A DNA stretch of 64,000 nt from Suillus spraguei (taxonomy: Eukaryota; Basidiomycota; Agaricomycetes; Boletales; Suillaceae). Positions 46,471 through 57,648 of this stretch are shown here, piece by piece; within the stretch, counting starts at the first letter, position 1, and every line of letters begins with the position of its first letter. The stretch is from assembly GCA_016800925.1 (NCBI GenBank), contig JABCPU010000133.1:98772-162771 (forward strand). Reading direction: 5' to 3'. Made by a program: the position numbers and the translations under genes. A model generated the notes under the pieces. That model saw only the letters and a program-made list of their open reading frames with translations. It had not been told where the DNA came from and made no database searches.

Positions 46471-49400
46471 TCAAGCAATGGGACCAGGCTTGTCCGGATA
46501 TGCTGAGTGGAAATCCGCTACGAGATCTGATGCATTTCCGAGTTCTGTGGCCAGTAGCCAGGAAGTTTCTTCGTCCGTTCCCTCGTATCCGGACCAACGG
46601 ACGAGGTATAGAAGTTGGCAGTGGTGCCTACGACGGTCCAGTTTAGAGTCCAGGATTTCGGATATCTCGTACTCTGGTTCTCCGTCGACTTCAACTGGTG
46701 GCGGAGGAGGCTGGATGCGATTGGGAATGGTGTTCGGAACTGCTGGCTCTAACTGCGAGACATGGAAAACAGGATGTACGGAACGCATAGAATCCGGAAG
46801 TCGGATGGCGAAAGAATGAGTACCCGGGCGGGATATAATTTCGAATGGTCCCAAATTCTTTTCCGAAAGTTTCTTCGACAGACGGGTGGAGCGGAAGTAC
46901 TTGGCTTTGACGAAGACTTGTTCTCCAATCCGGAAGTCTGGAGCAGGCTGTCTTTTAGCGTCCGCGGGTCCTTGATAGTGTTTCTGAGCTTCGGACATCT
47001 CATCTCGGAGGAACTGGTGAAGTTTGTTAAGGCCTAGGGCATATTCCTGGGCACGGATGGAGGATAGGTCGCGTTCCGGATGGATGGAAATGTTCGGATG
47101 ATAACCTTTATTGGCGAAGAAAGGTGAAACTCCGGTAGTGGCACTCGGAGTGTTATTGTATGCAAACTCTGCGAGGGGCAGCAGCTCGGACCAGTTGTCC
47201 TGCTGATAGTTGCAGTAGATCCGGAGGTACTGTTCCAGCGTTTGGTTGGCTCGTTCTGTTTGTCCGTCCCCTTCGGGATGATATCCGGATGTGAAGTGTA
47301 AGACCATGTCCAATGCCTTTCCTAGGGAACGGAAGAAGTGGGATACGAACTCTGTTCCTCGATCCGAGGTTACATGGGACGGGACTCCATGCTTAGAGAA
47401 GACATGGAGGAGAAATAGGCGGGCGAGATCAGGAGAAGTGATGGTGTCGTGGGTCGGGACGAATATGGCTTGCTTGGATAAACGATCTATGATGACGAGG
47501 ATGGCTGTAAAGCCGGATGAGTCCGGAAGTTGTTCAATGAAATCCATAGAGATGGAATTCCATGGTTTTTCTGGGACGGGAAGTTGCTTGAGTAGACCAT
47601 AGGGCTTATGTCTCGGAACTTTGGCTCGGGCGCAGGATGTGCAGGATCTGACATACTCTTTGACAAAGGCCCGTACTCCAGGCCAGGTATAGTTGCGTCG
47701 GATGAGCTCGAGAGTGCGATTCTGTCCGAAATGTCCAGATAGGGGGTGGTCATGGCAATTCCGGAGGATGCGAAGTCGTAGATCATTTGTATCCGGAACG
47801 TAGATGCGGTTGTCACAACAAAGGAATCCACCATCGTCTATTGTCCATCTCGGATCTGAGGGAACCGGAAAATGTGTTTGTGCAATGGGGTCATTAGGGA
47901 GTGCTATCAGAATGTCTTTCCGGAGGTGTTCGGTGTCCATAAGAACAGCTGCTCTAAGGACCGGAGTTGCTAGAATGGAAGCTCGTAGGGACGAAGCTAA
48001 TTGTTCCGAAGCAAATATTGGACGGAGGTTGTGAGGGTTAATCTGAGCATAGTCCTTATCCCCCTCTTTAGGGTAGACGTCCCATCGTCTAGTGAGGGAA
48101 TCTGGCTTGACTCCGAGTCTTCCAGGACGGTAACGGATAACGAGGTTGAACTGATGGAGGAACTCGGACCAGCGGGCCTGACGATGGGATAGCAGTTTGG
48201 TGGTAGAGAAATACTCAAGGTTCTTGTGGTCCGTGACAACATCTATAGGCTCAGACGAGCCTTCTAGGTAATGGTGCCAGGTTCGGAACGCAGCATAGAT
48301 GGCTAGTAGTTCCTTATCATGGACGTCATAGTTGAGTTCTGCACCAGACAGTGTCCGGGAGTAAAATGCCACCGGATGAAGTTCCGAGTCTGGGCACACA
48401 ATGGATAGTATTGCAGCGATAGCATAATCCGAGGCATCAGTTTCCACAACTATAGGAACATTCAGAATCCAATGCGTAAGCACCGGAGCGGACGTGAAGG
48501 CTTTCTTGAGTGCGTTAAATGACTTCCGGCATTCCTCGGAAAAGTCCCAAGTGACGCCCTTGCGAGTGAGTCGAGTAAGGGGAACCACGATATCCGAGTA
48601 GTTGAAGATGAAGCGACGATAGAAATTAGCGAATCCGAGGAAAGATTGGATGTCCTTGACTTTCCGAGGCTCTGGCCAGTCTATGATGGACTGGATTTTC
48701 TCGGACGACATTGTCAAGCCATCCGGAGATAGGAGGTAACCAAGATACTCGATGGAGGAGGAGTGGAATTCGCATTTCTCGGGTTTGGCATATAGTCGGT
48801 GTTTACGGAGACGTCGTAAAACTTCTCGGACATGTTCCTTATGACTTGCAAGGTTTTGGGAATAGATAAGGATGTCATCCAGATATACAACAACACATAC
48901 GTCCAGCATATTGGCAAACACGCTATTGACAAAGTGCTGGAAAGCTGCCGGAGCATTCGTGAGGCCTTCCGGCATCACCAACCATTCATAGGAGCCATAG
49001 CGCGTATGGAAGGAAGTCTTCCACTCGTCTCCTTCTGTTATCTGGACGAGGTGATATGCAGATCGGAGATCAATTTGGTATAAATTTAGCGCGGCTCGGG
49101 GAGTCAAGAAGGTCGGCAATGAGGGGTAACGGATATCGGTCTTTCTTGGTGATGTGGTTAAGGCCGCGGAAATCCACACAAAGGTGGAGGGATCCATCCT
49201 TCTTTTTGACAAATAGGACGGGGGCTCCGTGGGGAGAAGATGAGGAGCGGAGGAGTCCGGACGAGATGTTTTCGTCAAGGAACTTCCAAAGGGCCTCAAG
49301 CTCTACCGGAGAAAGAGAGTATATGGTTCCGAGAGGCAGACTAGCCCCTTCTTCCAACTCAATCTTGAGATCGTAGGGTCGATGTGGGGGAAGTTGTCCG

Positions 49401-50257
49401 GCTTTGCCTTTGTCGAAGACATCCGCGAATTCGTGGTAGTCGGAAGGGATTCTGGAGAGGTCTGGAGGATCGGATGATACGGATGCGGATCGAAGGTTTA
49501 CTTCGGAGGGACGGAGGTAGATGCTGAACTGAGTAGATCCTTCTAACTTGCAGGCACGGCAAAAGGCCACTGCATTTATCAACGATATGTTAGGGACTGG
49601 GGTACCAGCGGAGGGTTCGGATTTGGTCAGAGGCGGAGTCTCCGCCACGGATGGGATGCTCTGATGCGACGGAGATTTTGGAGGGGAGGAATCTTCCTTG
49701 GGTGGAATACCCGAAGGTAACAGAGGTGTCAGATTGGATTTTCCTGCCATGGTCAGTGTGTCCGGAGGCAGCGGTGATGCGGATGGGGTTAATGGCACCC
49801 TTTGTTCGGTAGTTCGGAACTCGATGCTGCCCAATACCCAGTCAATCAACGGATTGTGTCGGGTGAGCCAGCTATATCCGAGAACGATATAACATGAGGA
49901 ATCCAAAGGGGTGACATAGAACGTGTCGGAAGTGATTACACCGGAGGAGAATCGGACGGATAAGTTTATGGCTTCGACAATATTGTTATTGCATGTACCA
50001 TCAAATAAACGGAGTGGAAGCGGAGGAATCTGATAGGTAGGAATTTTATGTTCTCAGACGAAATCAGTGTCTATGAAGCAGTGGGAGGAACCACAATCTA
50101 TGAGGGCCGGAAAGTCAGATATATTGGAGAAAGATGGAAGAGAGACATATGGACACAGAGAGTTCGGATGAGGAAGAGTTACAGCGTTGAGTCGTAGTTC
50201 CATTGCACGGGTTGGGCCAACGCGACCCTCATCCTGTACGGAGTCAGGAGGGTCGCG
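46471..50257 (-). pseudogene. Gypsy 2 Pol (PR-RT-RH-IN-chromodomain)
   Basis: Protease (FPALIDCGSSHCFIDTDFV) is cut by TGA 50056-50054, where Arg (CGA) fits. RT begins [20 protein letters not shown] and breaks near 49080 (a run where about two A seem lost), then continues for 900 residues: YLDDILIYSQ, SFLGFANFYRRF, RNase H (VETDASDYAIAAIL, VTDHKNLEYF), integrase zinc finger (HDHPLSGH, CTSCARAK), DDE residues in SMDFIEQLP, TSDRGTEF and QTERANQTLEQ, and a chromodomain (YEISEILDSK, YLVRWSGYEG). It ends at 46471, 57 bp from the end of the antisense gene. Apart from the two breaks it is complete. Confidence 0.92.
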
Positions 50258-50259
50258 GA

Positions 50260-51438
50260 CTAATTTTTTGCCTCATCCGAGGCTTCCGGTTCCGTTTCCG
50301 GAGTGAGCACAGTGGCGCGGCCTTTGGCAGCGCGTGAAGTGGATTTGGTGCACTCCCGGGCAGTGTGACCAGGTCCGCCGCAGAACATACAGAGCTTTTT
50401 GTCAAAACGTCTCTGATGCTCCTGGGTGGTTAGCTTTCCGTCTGTACCAACAACACTAGGGAGATCCGAAACTTTCGGGGTAGAGGATGTTGTGGAGTAT
50501 GTGGGTTTATTGAATTTGGGCGTATCGGATCCGGATGAGTTGGAGTTCGTCCGGTCGGATGTTGACTGCCTGGGAGGATTGGAAGAGGTGGTTCTACTCT
50601 CTCGGGTGACTTCGCCCCTCCGTTCCCAGTAACGGGCGTCGATGGTCTGGGCGAGAGTCTTGAACTCCGAAAGGGTAGTGGGCTTACCCATGCGACTAAT
50701 CTCATCTTTGATTCGGGCCGGAAGTCCATTGTAGAATTGGCGTCGTAGGGCTCCGTCTCCCCATTCGCATACTTGGGAGGCAAGTCGCTGGAATTCTACA
50801 ACGTACTTGTTGATGCGTTGTCCATCACGCATGTGGAGTTGTTCTAACTGCATCTCTGCGTCTCCGGAGGGATCGTGTGGTCCGAAATTGGTTTGGAGCT
50901 TGAGCATGAACTTGGAGTAGTCATCCATCCAGTCCGGACGGTTGCTATATCCGTCCGAAAGGAGGTCCGGTTCAAACCACTCGAGAGCCATACCCTTAAG
51001 GTAGGATTGGGCGAAATTGACTTTAGCGCGTCCGGAACGGAAAGCGCTAGGTTTGCTCTGGAAGTTGAGCTCACATTGGACGAAGAATGCCCGGAGCTTG
51101 CAAGGTTCGGACCCATCGAAGGTATCTGGCTCACGGACTTTGACTTTGCTATCATCCGAGGTGGGGGTGCGACGGCTACTGCGAGCGAGGTGGTTAATGG
51201 CTATGGATAGTTGGGCTAGGACCCAGTCCTGAGGGTTTAGGTGGATTTTATCTGCTTCGTCATCCAGGTCCTTGTTGTCCGGATCATCAACTTCATCATC
51301 TGGTAGGTTACTGCGCAGCTCATCATCAAAGCGAATGGTCGGGCGCGAATTGGGGTCTGGGTTATCCGGGTTCCGAGTTGGTGTTATCGGATCCGGTCTG
51401 GCTTGACGGGCAGAGATACTTTGACCTATGTCGCTCAT
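50260..51438 (-). CDS. Gypsy 2 Gag
   Basis: A 392-aa frame, intact from MSDIGQSISARQARPD to a TAG stop. Retrotransposon Gag core: FDGSEPCKLRAFFVQCELNF, KVNFAQSYLKGMALEWFEPD, FGPHDPSGDAEMQLEQLHM and GLPARIKDEISRMG. A CCHC knuckle, CMFCGGPGHTAREC, lies near residue 355. Gag would package element RNA. Pol follows directly on the same strand in another frame. Confidence 0.92.
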   Translation of the reverse strand: MSDIGQSISARQARPDPITPTRNPDNPDPNSRPTIRFDDELRSNLPDDEVDDPDNKDLDDEADKIHLNPQDWVLAQLSIAINHLARSSRRTPTSDDSKVKVREPDTFDGSEPCKLRAFFVQCELNFQSKPSAFRSGRAKVNFAQSYLKGMALEWFEPDLLSDGYSNRPDWMDDYSKFMLKLQTNFGPHDPSGDAEMQLEQLHMRDGQRINKYVVEFQRLASQVCEWGDGALRRQFYNGLPARIKDEISRMGKPTTLSEFKTLAQTIDARYWERRGEVTRESRTTSSNPPRQSTSDRTNSNSSGSDTPKFNKPTYSTTSSTPKVSDLPSVVGTDGKLTTQEHQRRFDKKLCMFCGGPGHTARECTKSTSRAAKGRATVLTPETEPEASDEAKN

Positions 51439-51601
51439 GCTTGTGCGGCGTTGAGAGAAACTGGTAAATGTTTGGACGATGGGTGTGGGATCTCGTTGGG
51501 TCGGACCAAGTCCGGCTCCTCGGAGTGTGTTCTGAGCTTTATGGGAGGCATGATATGGGATGGTTGCTAAGTTACTCGGAAAGGTTTGAGTTCGAATATA
51601 C

Positions 51602-52370
51602 TGTTAAGACTGTACTCAAGGGTAGAGAGATCCGAAGGGCTTTGGCCTCAGTTCGTACACTGTGCCCCTTTCTCAAGTAATGCCCCTTATTTCAGGGAGG
51701 AGTTATTCGTCCGAAGACCCAGAAGGGGTTGCGTGACGGATCCGGGTGTCCGAAGGTGTCGGATATAATACGTCCGAAGGTAATTCGGAACGTAAGGAAA
51801 GGACAGAGATTAAGGCTAGTTTCGGAACGAGTTCCTAACTAGAAACTAACGGAGATGGACTATCCGAAGATAGAGTCGGAGGTATAGACTATAGGAGTCA
51901 ATCCTAAGTCTCGGAGGGTGACTTAAAGCGGAAAGTGGCTTAAGTCCGGAGGAGGCAGAATGAGTAGAATCTAAGATGATATTCGAACTAAGGTTCTACG
52001 GAGATCTACAAGTGGTTTATATACAGTAAGTATCTAAGACGGATAATTAGCAAGTCCGGGACCGAGGGCTATGTACGAAGTGTAACGGAAGTCTATTAAT
52101 TATTGCACAGCGGATCAGTAAGCATGAATCAGAAATGAACACAGGAAACGGATCAGTAACACAGGATGGAAATATAAACAGCCGGAGTACCGGTAGTAGG
52201 AGAAAAGACGAAAGGAGATAGACGCAGATGTTCACCAGGGAGTTAAGGTGCGAGAAGTGAGTACATTCGGATGGGTGGTCCGGACAGGATCTGTGGACCG
52301 GACGGATATGGAAACAATCGGATCTGGACGGATATGATCGGATCTGAGATTAGAAGTATGGTATATGACA
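51602..52370 (-). repeat. Gypsy 2 5' LTR
   Basis: 769 bp; the transcription start for gag-pol should lie here. The sequence after it (51601 downward) gave no clear tRNA primer match. Confidence 0.9.
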
Positions 52371-53023
52371 GGTGGGTTCCACTCGTGCAAAAGAATCATC
52401 GATGCTGTGGAGTCAAGGAAGCAAGCCAGTGTACTGAAGTATAAACATGCATGCAACGCCCTGTTGTCCCTTGGCCACCAACTTGAGAAATGTGGTTGGG
52501 AGGCCACCATATGCCCGCTTCTTGACTCTGATGTTAAACCTTTGGGTGACATGGAGCAGCAAGGGAGAGGAACCATCTCCCAGATTTGGTTAGAGTCCTG
52601 TGCTGATAACAGCTGCATGGAGAATGAATGCATGCAAGATTGTAAGTGTATGTTATGTTTTATCTATATTTGTCTTACATTTTGTTAGGTGTCTGATTGG
52701 AATGGTGCAAGGCTCGTGCCTGTGTGCACTGGTGGTCGGAGGAGGTGGAACTGCTGCTGAAAGAGATGAGGCGAGTCCTGGTGTTTTTGAAGTGGCAATG
52801 GGCCTGGTGGAAGGAGCGCACGGCTCTCTGAATGCTCGACTCGGCACCTGCGCAAGAAGGACTGACAGCATATGCATGTCGTCAGTCCACATTGCACAAG
52901 TTGCTGGTAGCCAAGTTTCAACAGTTGTGGTGTGACGTGCCTGCCCTTGTCTCTGGTAGTGTCATTATTACAGAGAGTGGAGGGATAGATGCTCCTATGA
53001 TTGATGCTCCCCTGCAGTTATAG

Positions 53024-53622
53024 ATAGAAATGCATAATTGATTGTCGCTTTTAATATTAAAACAAGGGGAAAGAAGCAACACTGGAGAAGCAAGGGTGAA
53101 GATCACAGATCACAGAAGTGTCAAAAACAAGACCTCAGACATATCACATACAATAGTTCTTAAGTCACATATGATAGATCTCAGATGCTCAGCTAATAGC
53201 GCTTGGTGGAGGGAACTGGAGGGGGCTGCAGATATAACAGATTGATGTATTACTGGGAGCTATGGCTGTGAGCAATTATTGTATCACATTTTTGTTACAC
53301 TGCCACCAAGTGATACATTAACACCACAGGTACTGGTGTGTGTGAGTAGCTTGTGCTATGTCACTAGATGCCATATGGGCAGACATACTAGTGATCCATT
53401 GCTGCGCCCAAATATTGTAAAGGGCTGTTATTACATAATTACCAAGGCTTATTAATCGGGGTCACATGGTGTCACGAGACGGTTGTAGAAAGAACCCCAT
53501 CTTACTGCTGGTGTCTGAGTCATTAAACAATACTGTCCCAATAAAGAGAATATTCACCGACAAATACAACACAGTTGAAAGCCAAGTAGACTCAGCGGGC
53601 CATACAGTGGCAACGGCCATAA
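53024..53622. other. 3' flank of the KDZ gene
   Basis: No gene. It could contain the right end of the KDZ transposon; I could not identify terminal repeats. Confidence 0.4.
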
Positions 53623-53830
53623 TAGTGCTACCACAGTCCAGTTCCGAACCTCGGTTCGAACCCGGACCTTTCCGAACCGGACTCATGGTTCGGTCACAGG
53701 TCCAGCATTTCTCTTGGACCGAACCCCCTGATAGGTCCAGGGTTCGGTAATTTCCTGATGCATGTGAACCAGTTCCGGACGAGTCCGGACCGGTTCGAAC
53801 CTGTGCCTGTGCAAACATGAGTCCGGCCGT
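53623..53830. mobile_element. hAT terminal remnant, same family as 7813-8844
   Basis: TAGTGCTACCACAGTCCAGT resembles the hAT terminal repeat TAGTGCTGCCRTGGTCCGGT with transition differences, followed by the same gttcggtcc/ggaccgaac-rich sequence. No matching right end or 8-bp duplication was found, so it is probably truncated. Confidence 0.45.
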
Positions 53831-54185
53831 GTGGTTCTCCGTGAGGCTTCCTGACAGTTCAAGTAGTACGCTCACCATCTTCTGCTAACAGTAACTAGAT
53901 TACCCTCATCACGGTGCTTGTCGGTGTTTTGAGCTATGCAATTCATCCGAATCCAACTTGAAGTGCCGGTACTATGTTCATTTCCTGTCATGTTTGACGA
54001 ATCACTGACTTCTAATGTTTTTTATTTCAGAATATACCTACTACTGTGGTGATTCTCAGGTTCAACACCGAGTTTGTGCCATGGATTGTCATTATGATGT
54101 GTCAAGGTGCGCAACATTTTTGTATTTAGTTTAACATACATTCAATTGTGGTATAGGTTCGACATTTGCACTCCTCACCGCACCT

Positions 54186-55663
54186 ATGTCTGAGTCGTCT
54201 GCACCAGCCCGTCGTCCTGACGGTTCATTAAAAAATGCTGAAGAGATGGAGTGGATCAACGACCCTGACGATGACACTGATGTCCTTCCTCCCCCTCCTG
54301 CATCCAACTCCAACGGCACTCTTAATTCTTTTATCCGTCGTTCGGGCCGTGCCATCAAACCTACGGAGAAGATTTGTGAGGCTGTTGACGGTGTCCCAGC
54401 GAAACGGCGGGCTCCAGTGCCTCCTCAAGATGTCCCTGTGCCCAAGCGAGCACACCCTGCACCCAAGCAAGCACTTGTCAGTGCCAGTCGCCAAGATGAC
54501 GACGACGGAGTTGGCTGAGGCGATCTTGTAATACTCTTATGGCCGCCATAAGAGTATTGCAAGATCGCCTCAGCCAACTCCGTGAGCCTCCATTGGACCC
54601 AGACACCATGCAGGTGAAGATCTACCCAAGTAAGCTTCAATTCATTTTTCCATTTACTGTAGCCAGTTCATTGATGCACTTATCTTAATGATGACAATCT
54701 TTCAGATTCACTCAGTATCTGCCAATCTGCTGGTGGCTTAACGGCCCTCTTCACTTATGACGCCAAGCCGAAACATGGCACACGGACCCCGCCCAAAAAT
54801 ACTCAGCCAATCCAGACATCTGTGGAACTCGATACAACATTAACCACCGATACTGCTACAAGCTCTGAGCCAAGCACACCAGTAGTCCCACCTCGCAAAT
54901 GTATATTGTGTAACATTCAAATGGCCTACAGACGCCCTGATCAGCTTCTCCGTAGCGAGGAAAGCTAGAAAACGAGATGCTACATTGACAACCAATCTAG
55001 AGTCCACAACCAGTCCTCCCCAGGTGGCTATGGATGGCCAGCTTAAGGAGATGCTGGCCTCGATGTAGAACGAGATGAGGGAGATGAGGAGAAAGAATGA
55101 GGATATGCACGATGAAATCAGGAGTATTCGCAAGGAACACGAGAGTATACGCAAGGAGAATGAGACTATTCACAAGGATCTTGCTGGTGTTCAAAAGGAT
55201 CTAGATCCAGCGAAATGTTGAAGCACTGAGACGCGTAAGTCATCCCTCTTTCCGATCACCAATTCTGACAACAATCTCCGACCTAGGTCACTGCGTCAAT
55301 AATCCCCTCATATCTTCGTGTCCAACTTGATCTTGCACGCAAAAAAATACTGGATCACCTTGGCCATGACTCTTGGGAATATTTCAATACTTCACCCAGC
55401 ATCTATCAATTTACGGACAATATTTTCAATGGTCTCAAACAGAAGGGTGTATCATACCTCCCATCCCGCGAGTCCATCCATTTCATAACAGCGTCCGACG
55501 GGCAGGAAATGCTGCTGCTCACAGCGCAGAGGAGGATGGTATCAGGCATGCTGTCTTAGCCCAGTCGCTGGATTCCCGTGATCGAAGATGTCTAGAAAGT
55601 TTGTTGTGCGTTTACTATACCGCCAACATTTGTAATTTTGTACTATACCGCCAACGTTTGTAA
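54186..55663 (+). pseudogene. Coiled-coil protein of a mushroom-specific family, broken
   Basis: It starts MSESSAPARRPDGSLKNAEE and has an acidic Pro-rich region and basic SGRAIKPTEK. The frame is interrupted by the palindrome at 54505-54583, beyond which AAIRVLQDRLSQLREPPLDP continues. Later exons encode a charged coiled coil (NEMREMRRKNEDMHDEIRSI, RKEHESIRKENETIHKDLAG) with a TAG where Gln fits, then SYLRVQLDLARKKILDHLG and, after a frameshift near 55485, SVRRAGNAAAHSAEEDGIRH. I recognise the general type from agaric genomes, where the R-x-x-GN-x-AAH motif recurs, but not a function. Confidence 0.45.
54505..54583. repeat. 79-bp near-perfect palindrome in coding sequence
   Basis: Arms 54505-54543 and 54545-54583 (39 bp each) pair with one mismatch (54529/54559) around a single-base spacer. 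The right arm is in-frame coding sequence of the surrounding gene; the left arm is its inverted copy and introduces stop codons. Confidence 0.95.
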
Positions 55664-56273
55664 TTTTGTATTACATGACTCAAATGCACCTTGTTACGAG
55701 TCAAGTAAAAATCTTGCACCTACAAATGTCGTTGATAGCAGTATCCTGTTGATGGCAGAGCCAAATCAATGACGCAGGTGACAAACAAATTAACGACAAA
55801 AGGTAATAAAACAATGTATATATTTTGGCCGTCGCATCAGTTGGAACGGTGTTGACTCTTGAGGTCCCTCTGCGGTGCTGGCCATCACTATCTACCTTTT
55901 CAAAAGGTTCGTGATCAAAATGTCTTTCTTTTATGCTATTATCTGCAGAAGCACTGCAGGATTATCCAGTGATGGACTGGGATGCAGCCTGATGAAACTG
56001 TTTGGGACGGCGTGTTCTCGTATACGCCTAATCCAGACTCATACTATGGGTCAAACTTGACTCCTTGAACAATGTATCATCCTCCGCGCTTCCTCAACTT
56101 CTCCCTGGTCATATTCCTACCCTAGTCCGAGAAGGATTATTTTGTGCAGTTCACTGTGGTGGTACGACTCGTACATAGGACGCGTGCGAGTTTGGATGCC
56201 CCAGTCAAACATGTTAAAAGCATATTCCATAACACAAGTACTTGTCCAGATACAAATCGTCCGTGCTGTCTCT
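55664..56273. other. Non-coding stretch with unresolved Argonaute debris
   Basis: No gene could be read. The Argonaute remnant on its right loses similarity below about 56274; MID and PIWI motifs are not visible here on either strand. Confidence 0.4.
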
Positions 56274-57487
56274 TCAGGTAAAAAATTCAAATTTTGATGG
56301 ATGCCAAAGTTCTCGTCCAGGAACATCCGCCATCGTCCTGCTGATCGATATACCGAACTCATCCAGAAGGCTCGTCTCGGGTTCAGTCAAAGCAAGTGAG
56401 GGTAATCCTCGGTCGATTATCTCTTTGAAGTTGGCGACCGGTGAGCGGCATGCGTGATTCAGCATGTTCGTGGTCTCAATCATTAACAAGACCTCTGAAT
56501 GGCTGTGATTCAATCACACAGCTCCAGTGGAACATAGATCGACCTCTTCGCTGTCCCCAAGGTCAGCGACCGGGAGTTCTGGACGTTCCAGCAATATATT
56601 ATGCGCTAGTACCTCACGATCAGCTTAACGAATAGACTAGTAACTAAATGACGACAATACCATTCCGAAAATGCTCAGCAACTGATACTTTGCGTCCATC
56701 CCTCACAAATGTGGTTTTCTCGATGACGACGTGATCCGTAACAACGTACGGCGTTTGATGTAACCCAACCAGATATAAGCGAGGAAATGTCGTAATTATC
56801 ATCATCAACATCGCACTGGACGTATCTGAACAATCAAACCGAGACAACAGATTACGTCTCTTGGCTTGGTGCTTACTTCTTGAGTTTGCCAATGTCCCAT
56901 TCGCGGAGCAATCCGAAAGAGACAGTAGATTATGGCAAGTTTGGACCAGGCGCTTGCCCTTCCTCGAAGAAGCTCACAGAAATCTGCATGGGTTGGGGCA
57001 GGTCCTTGGCAGACACTAACATTTCTCTCCCATCAAATGCCACGAAGGACTTGACACTTTGCCAAGTCTGGTCATTGGTCTGTTTGAGTAACAGCAAAAG
57101 ACGACGCTGAACATCTCTGGCGTTCCTAGTTGGTTTAACTTTGACACGATACCTATAAATAAATGAATTTGTGATCTTCACCGCGAAGAACTTGGCAACT
57201 AGTGTAACCGGTTCTCCGTGGGTACCAAACCCTGGACGGATAGGCCGTTCATACCGAATGCCAACTTCACGGCGCATTTAGTCTAGCGCTTGCTCATGAG
57301 AATGGAGGATATCAGCTTCACCTCCTTGAAAGGCCTGCTGCGACCTAGCAGGCTGTCCAGAGGTGCATCGTGCAGGATCTCCAGTAGGGTCCCGTTGTCC
57401 AACAGGTCCCCGCTGGCTTCCTCCACGACCACGGGTGTCTCGGTTCTGAGCTCGGTTCGTACGATTGGAATGGGTGTTGGTGTTCAT
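56274..57487 (-). pseudogene. Argonaute remnant (N, partial PAZ, linker 2)
   Basis: It starts MNTNTHSNRTNRAQNRDTRG with an Arg/Gly-rich leader, reads to TAA at 57280-57278, then IRPGFGTHGEPVTLVAKFFA and RYRVKVKPTRNARDVQRRL (Argonaute N domain). Linker 1 and most of PAZ are missing; only VRDGRKVSVAEHFRNG (PAZ end) is seen, followed after frame changes by TTNMLNHACRSPVANFKEII and DEFGISISRTMADVPGRELW (linker 2). MID and PIWI are absent, so it could not slice or load RNA in any normal way. It lies 161 bp downstream of a fuller Argonaute in the same orientation, as in a tandem duplication. Confidence 0.75.
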
Positions 57488-57648
57488 GGTGAAGAAAATG
57501 TGAAATCAGTGGGAGCTCGCATAAGCATAAGTCACTTACTAAGGAATCTTGTTATTCACACGCACAGACCAAGCTTCAGATACCCATACGCATTATATCC
57601 GCACATACACATACAAGTACATTATTGGTACGACTGCAGCAGCCCCAA

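Larger units (their letters stand above)
44435..52370 (-). mobile_element. Ty3/Gypsy element 2 (chromovirus type) in the KDZ gene
   Basis: Complete 7,936-bp element on the minus strand with 769-bp LTRs of equal length (51602-52370 is the 5' LTR, 44435-45203 the 3' LTR) and a perfect target duplication GGTGG (44430-44434, 52371-52375). A polypurine tract lies next to the 3' LTR (45204-45216 reads GTATCCCCCCCTT on the + strand). It carries intact gag, a nearly intact pol and an intact spliced gene on the opposite strand. The youngest-looking large element here. Confidence 0.95.
35921..53023 (+). pseudogene. KDZ-family transposase with CxC zinc cluster, split by insertions
   Basis: A single Kyakuja-Dileera-Zisupton transposase reads across 17 kb once insertions are skipped. 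Segments in order: WIPEHQSFLDEMMRLNGRG and CSCGGVLP (36531-36637); CCDHHVTQMFCHEC, YHPLHRI (37599-37682); WNGSFFQHITLKKLG, QLGHNPGKRC, DFCGC (37732-38103); MRMVHQWRNLKQLGHGG (38929-39122); VAIDANFRLKRK (39173-39338); DMKLPNGVGDLQKGEW and INMDYI (39387-39605); NISYDITCQWHKRLW, KFHIQAHVDMCQTNFSF, GRTDSEAPEQGW, STKEMGPG, TLDDHFGDWNWKK (40372-40743); 40784-40966; 41984-42026; DLEDQQ, QKATIQTQVTSLQRHLDAW, LWLPSHLP (43909-44434); VESRKQASVLKYKHACNALL and the C-terminal EWCKARA, EVELLLKEMRRVL (52376-53023). Putative acidic triad: Asp in AIDANF, Asp in SYDI, Glu in TDSEAPE. Most introns are canonical. Broken by TGA 40644 and 52829 and frameshifts near 40500, 43950 and 52390. N-terminal exon uncertain. 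Confidence 0.8.

Noticed and set aside
29799..53023. TET/JBP oxygenase expected beside KDZ elements
   Set aside because: I searched for an H-x-D iron-binding motif in a long frame near the KDZ gene and saw none that would support such a call.
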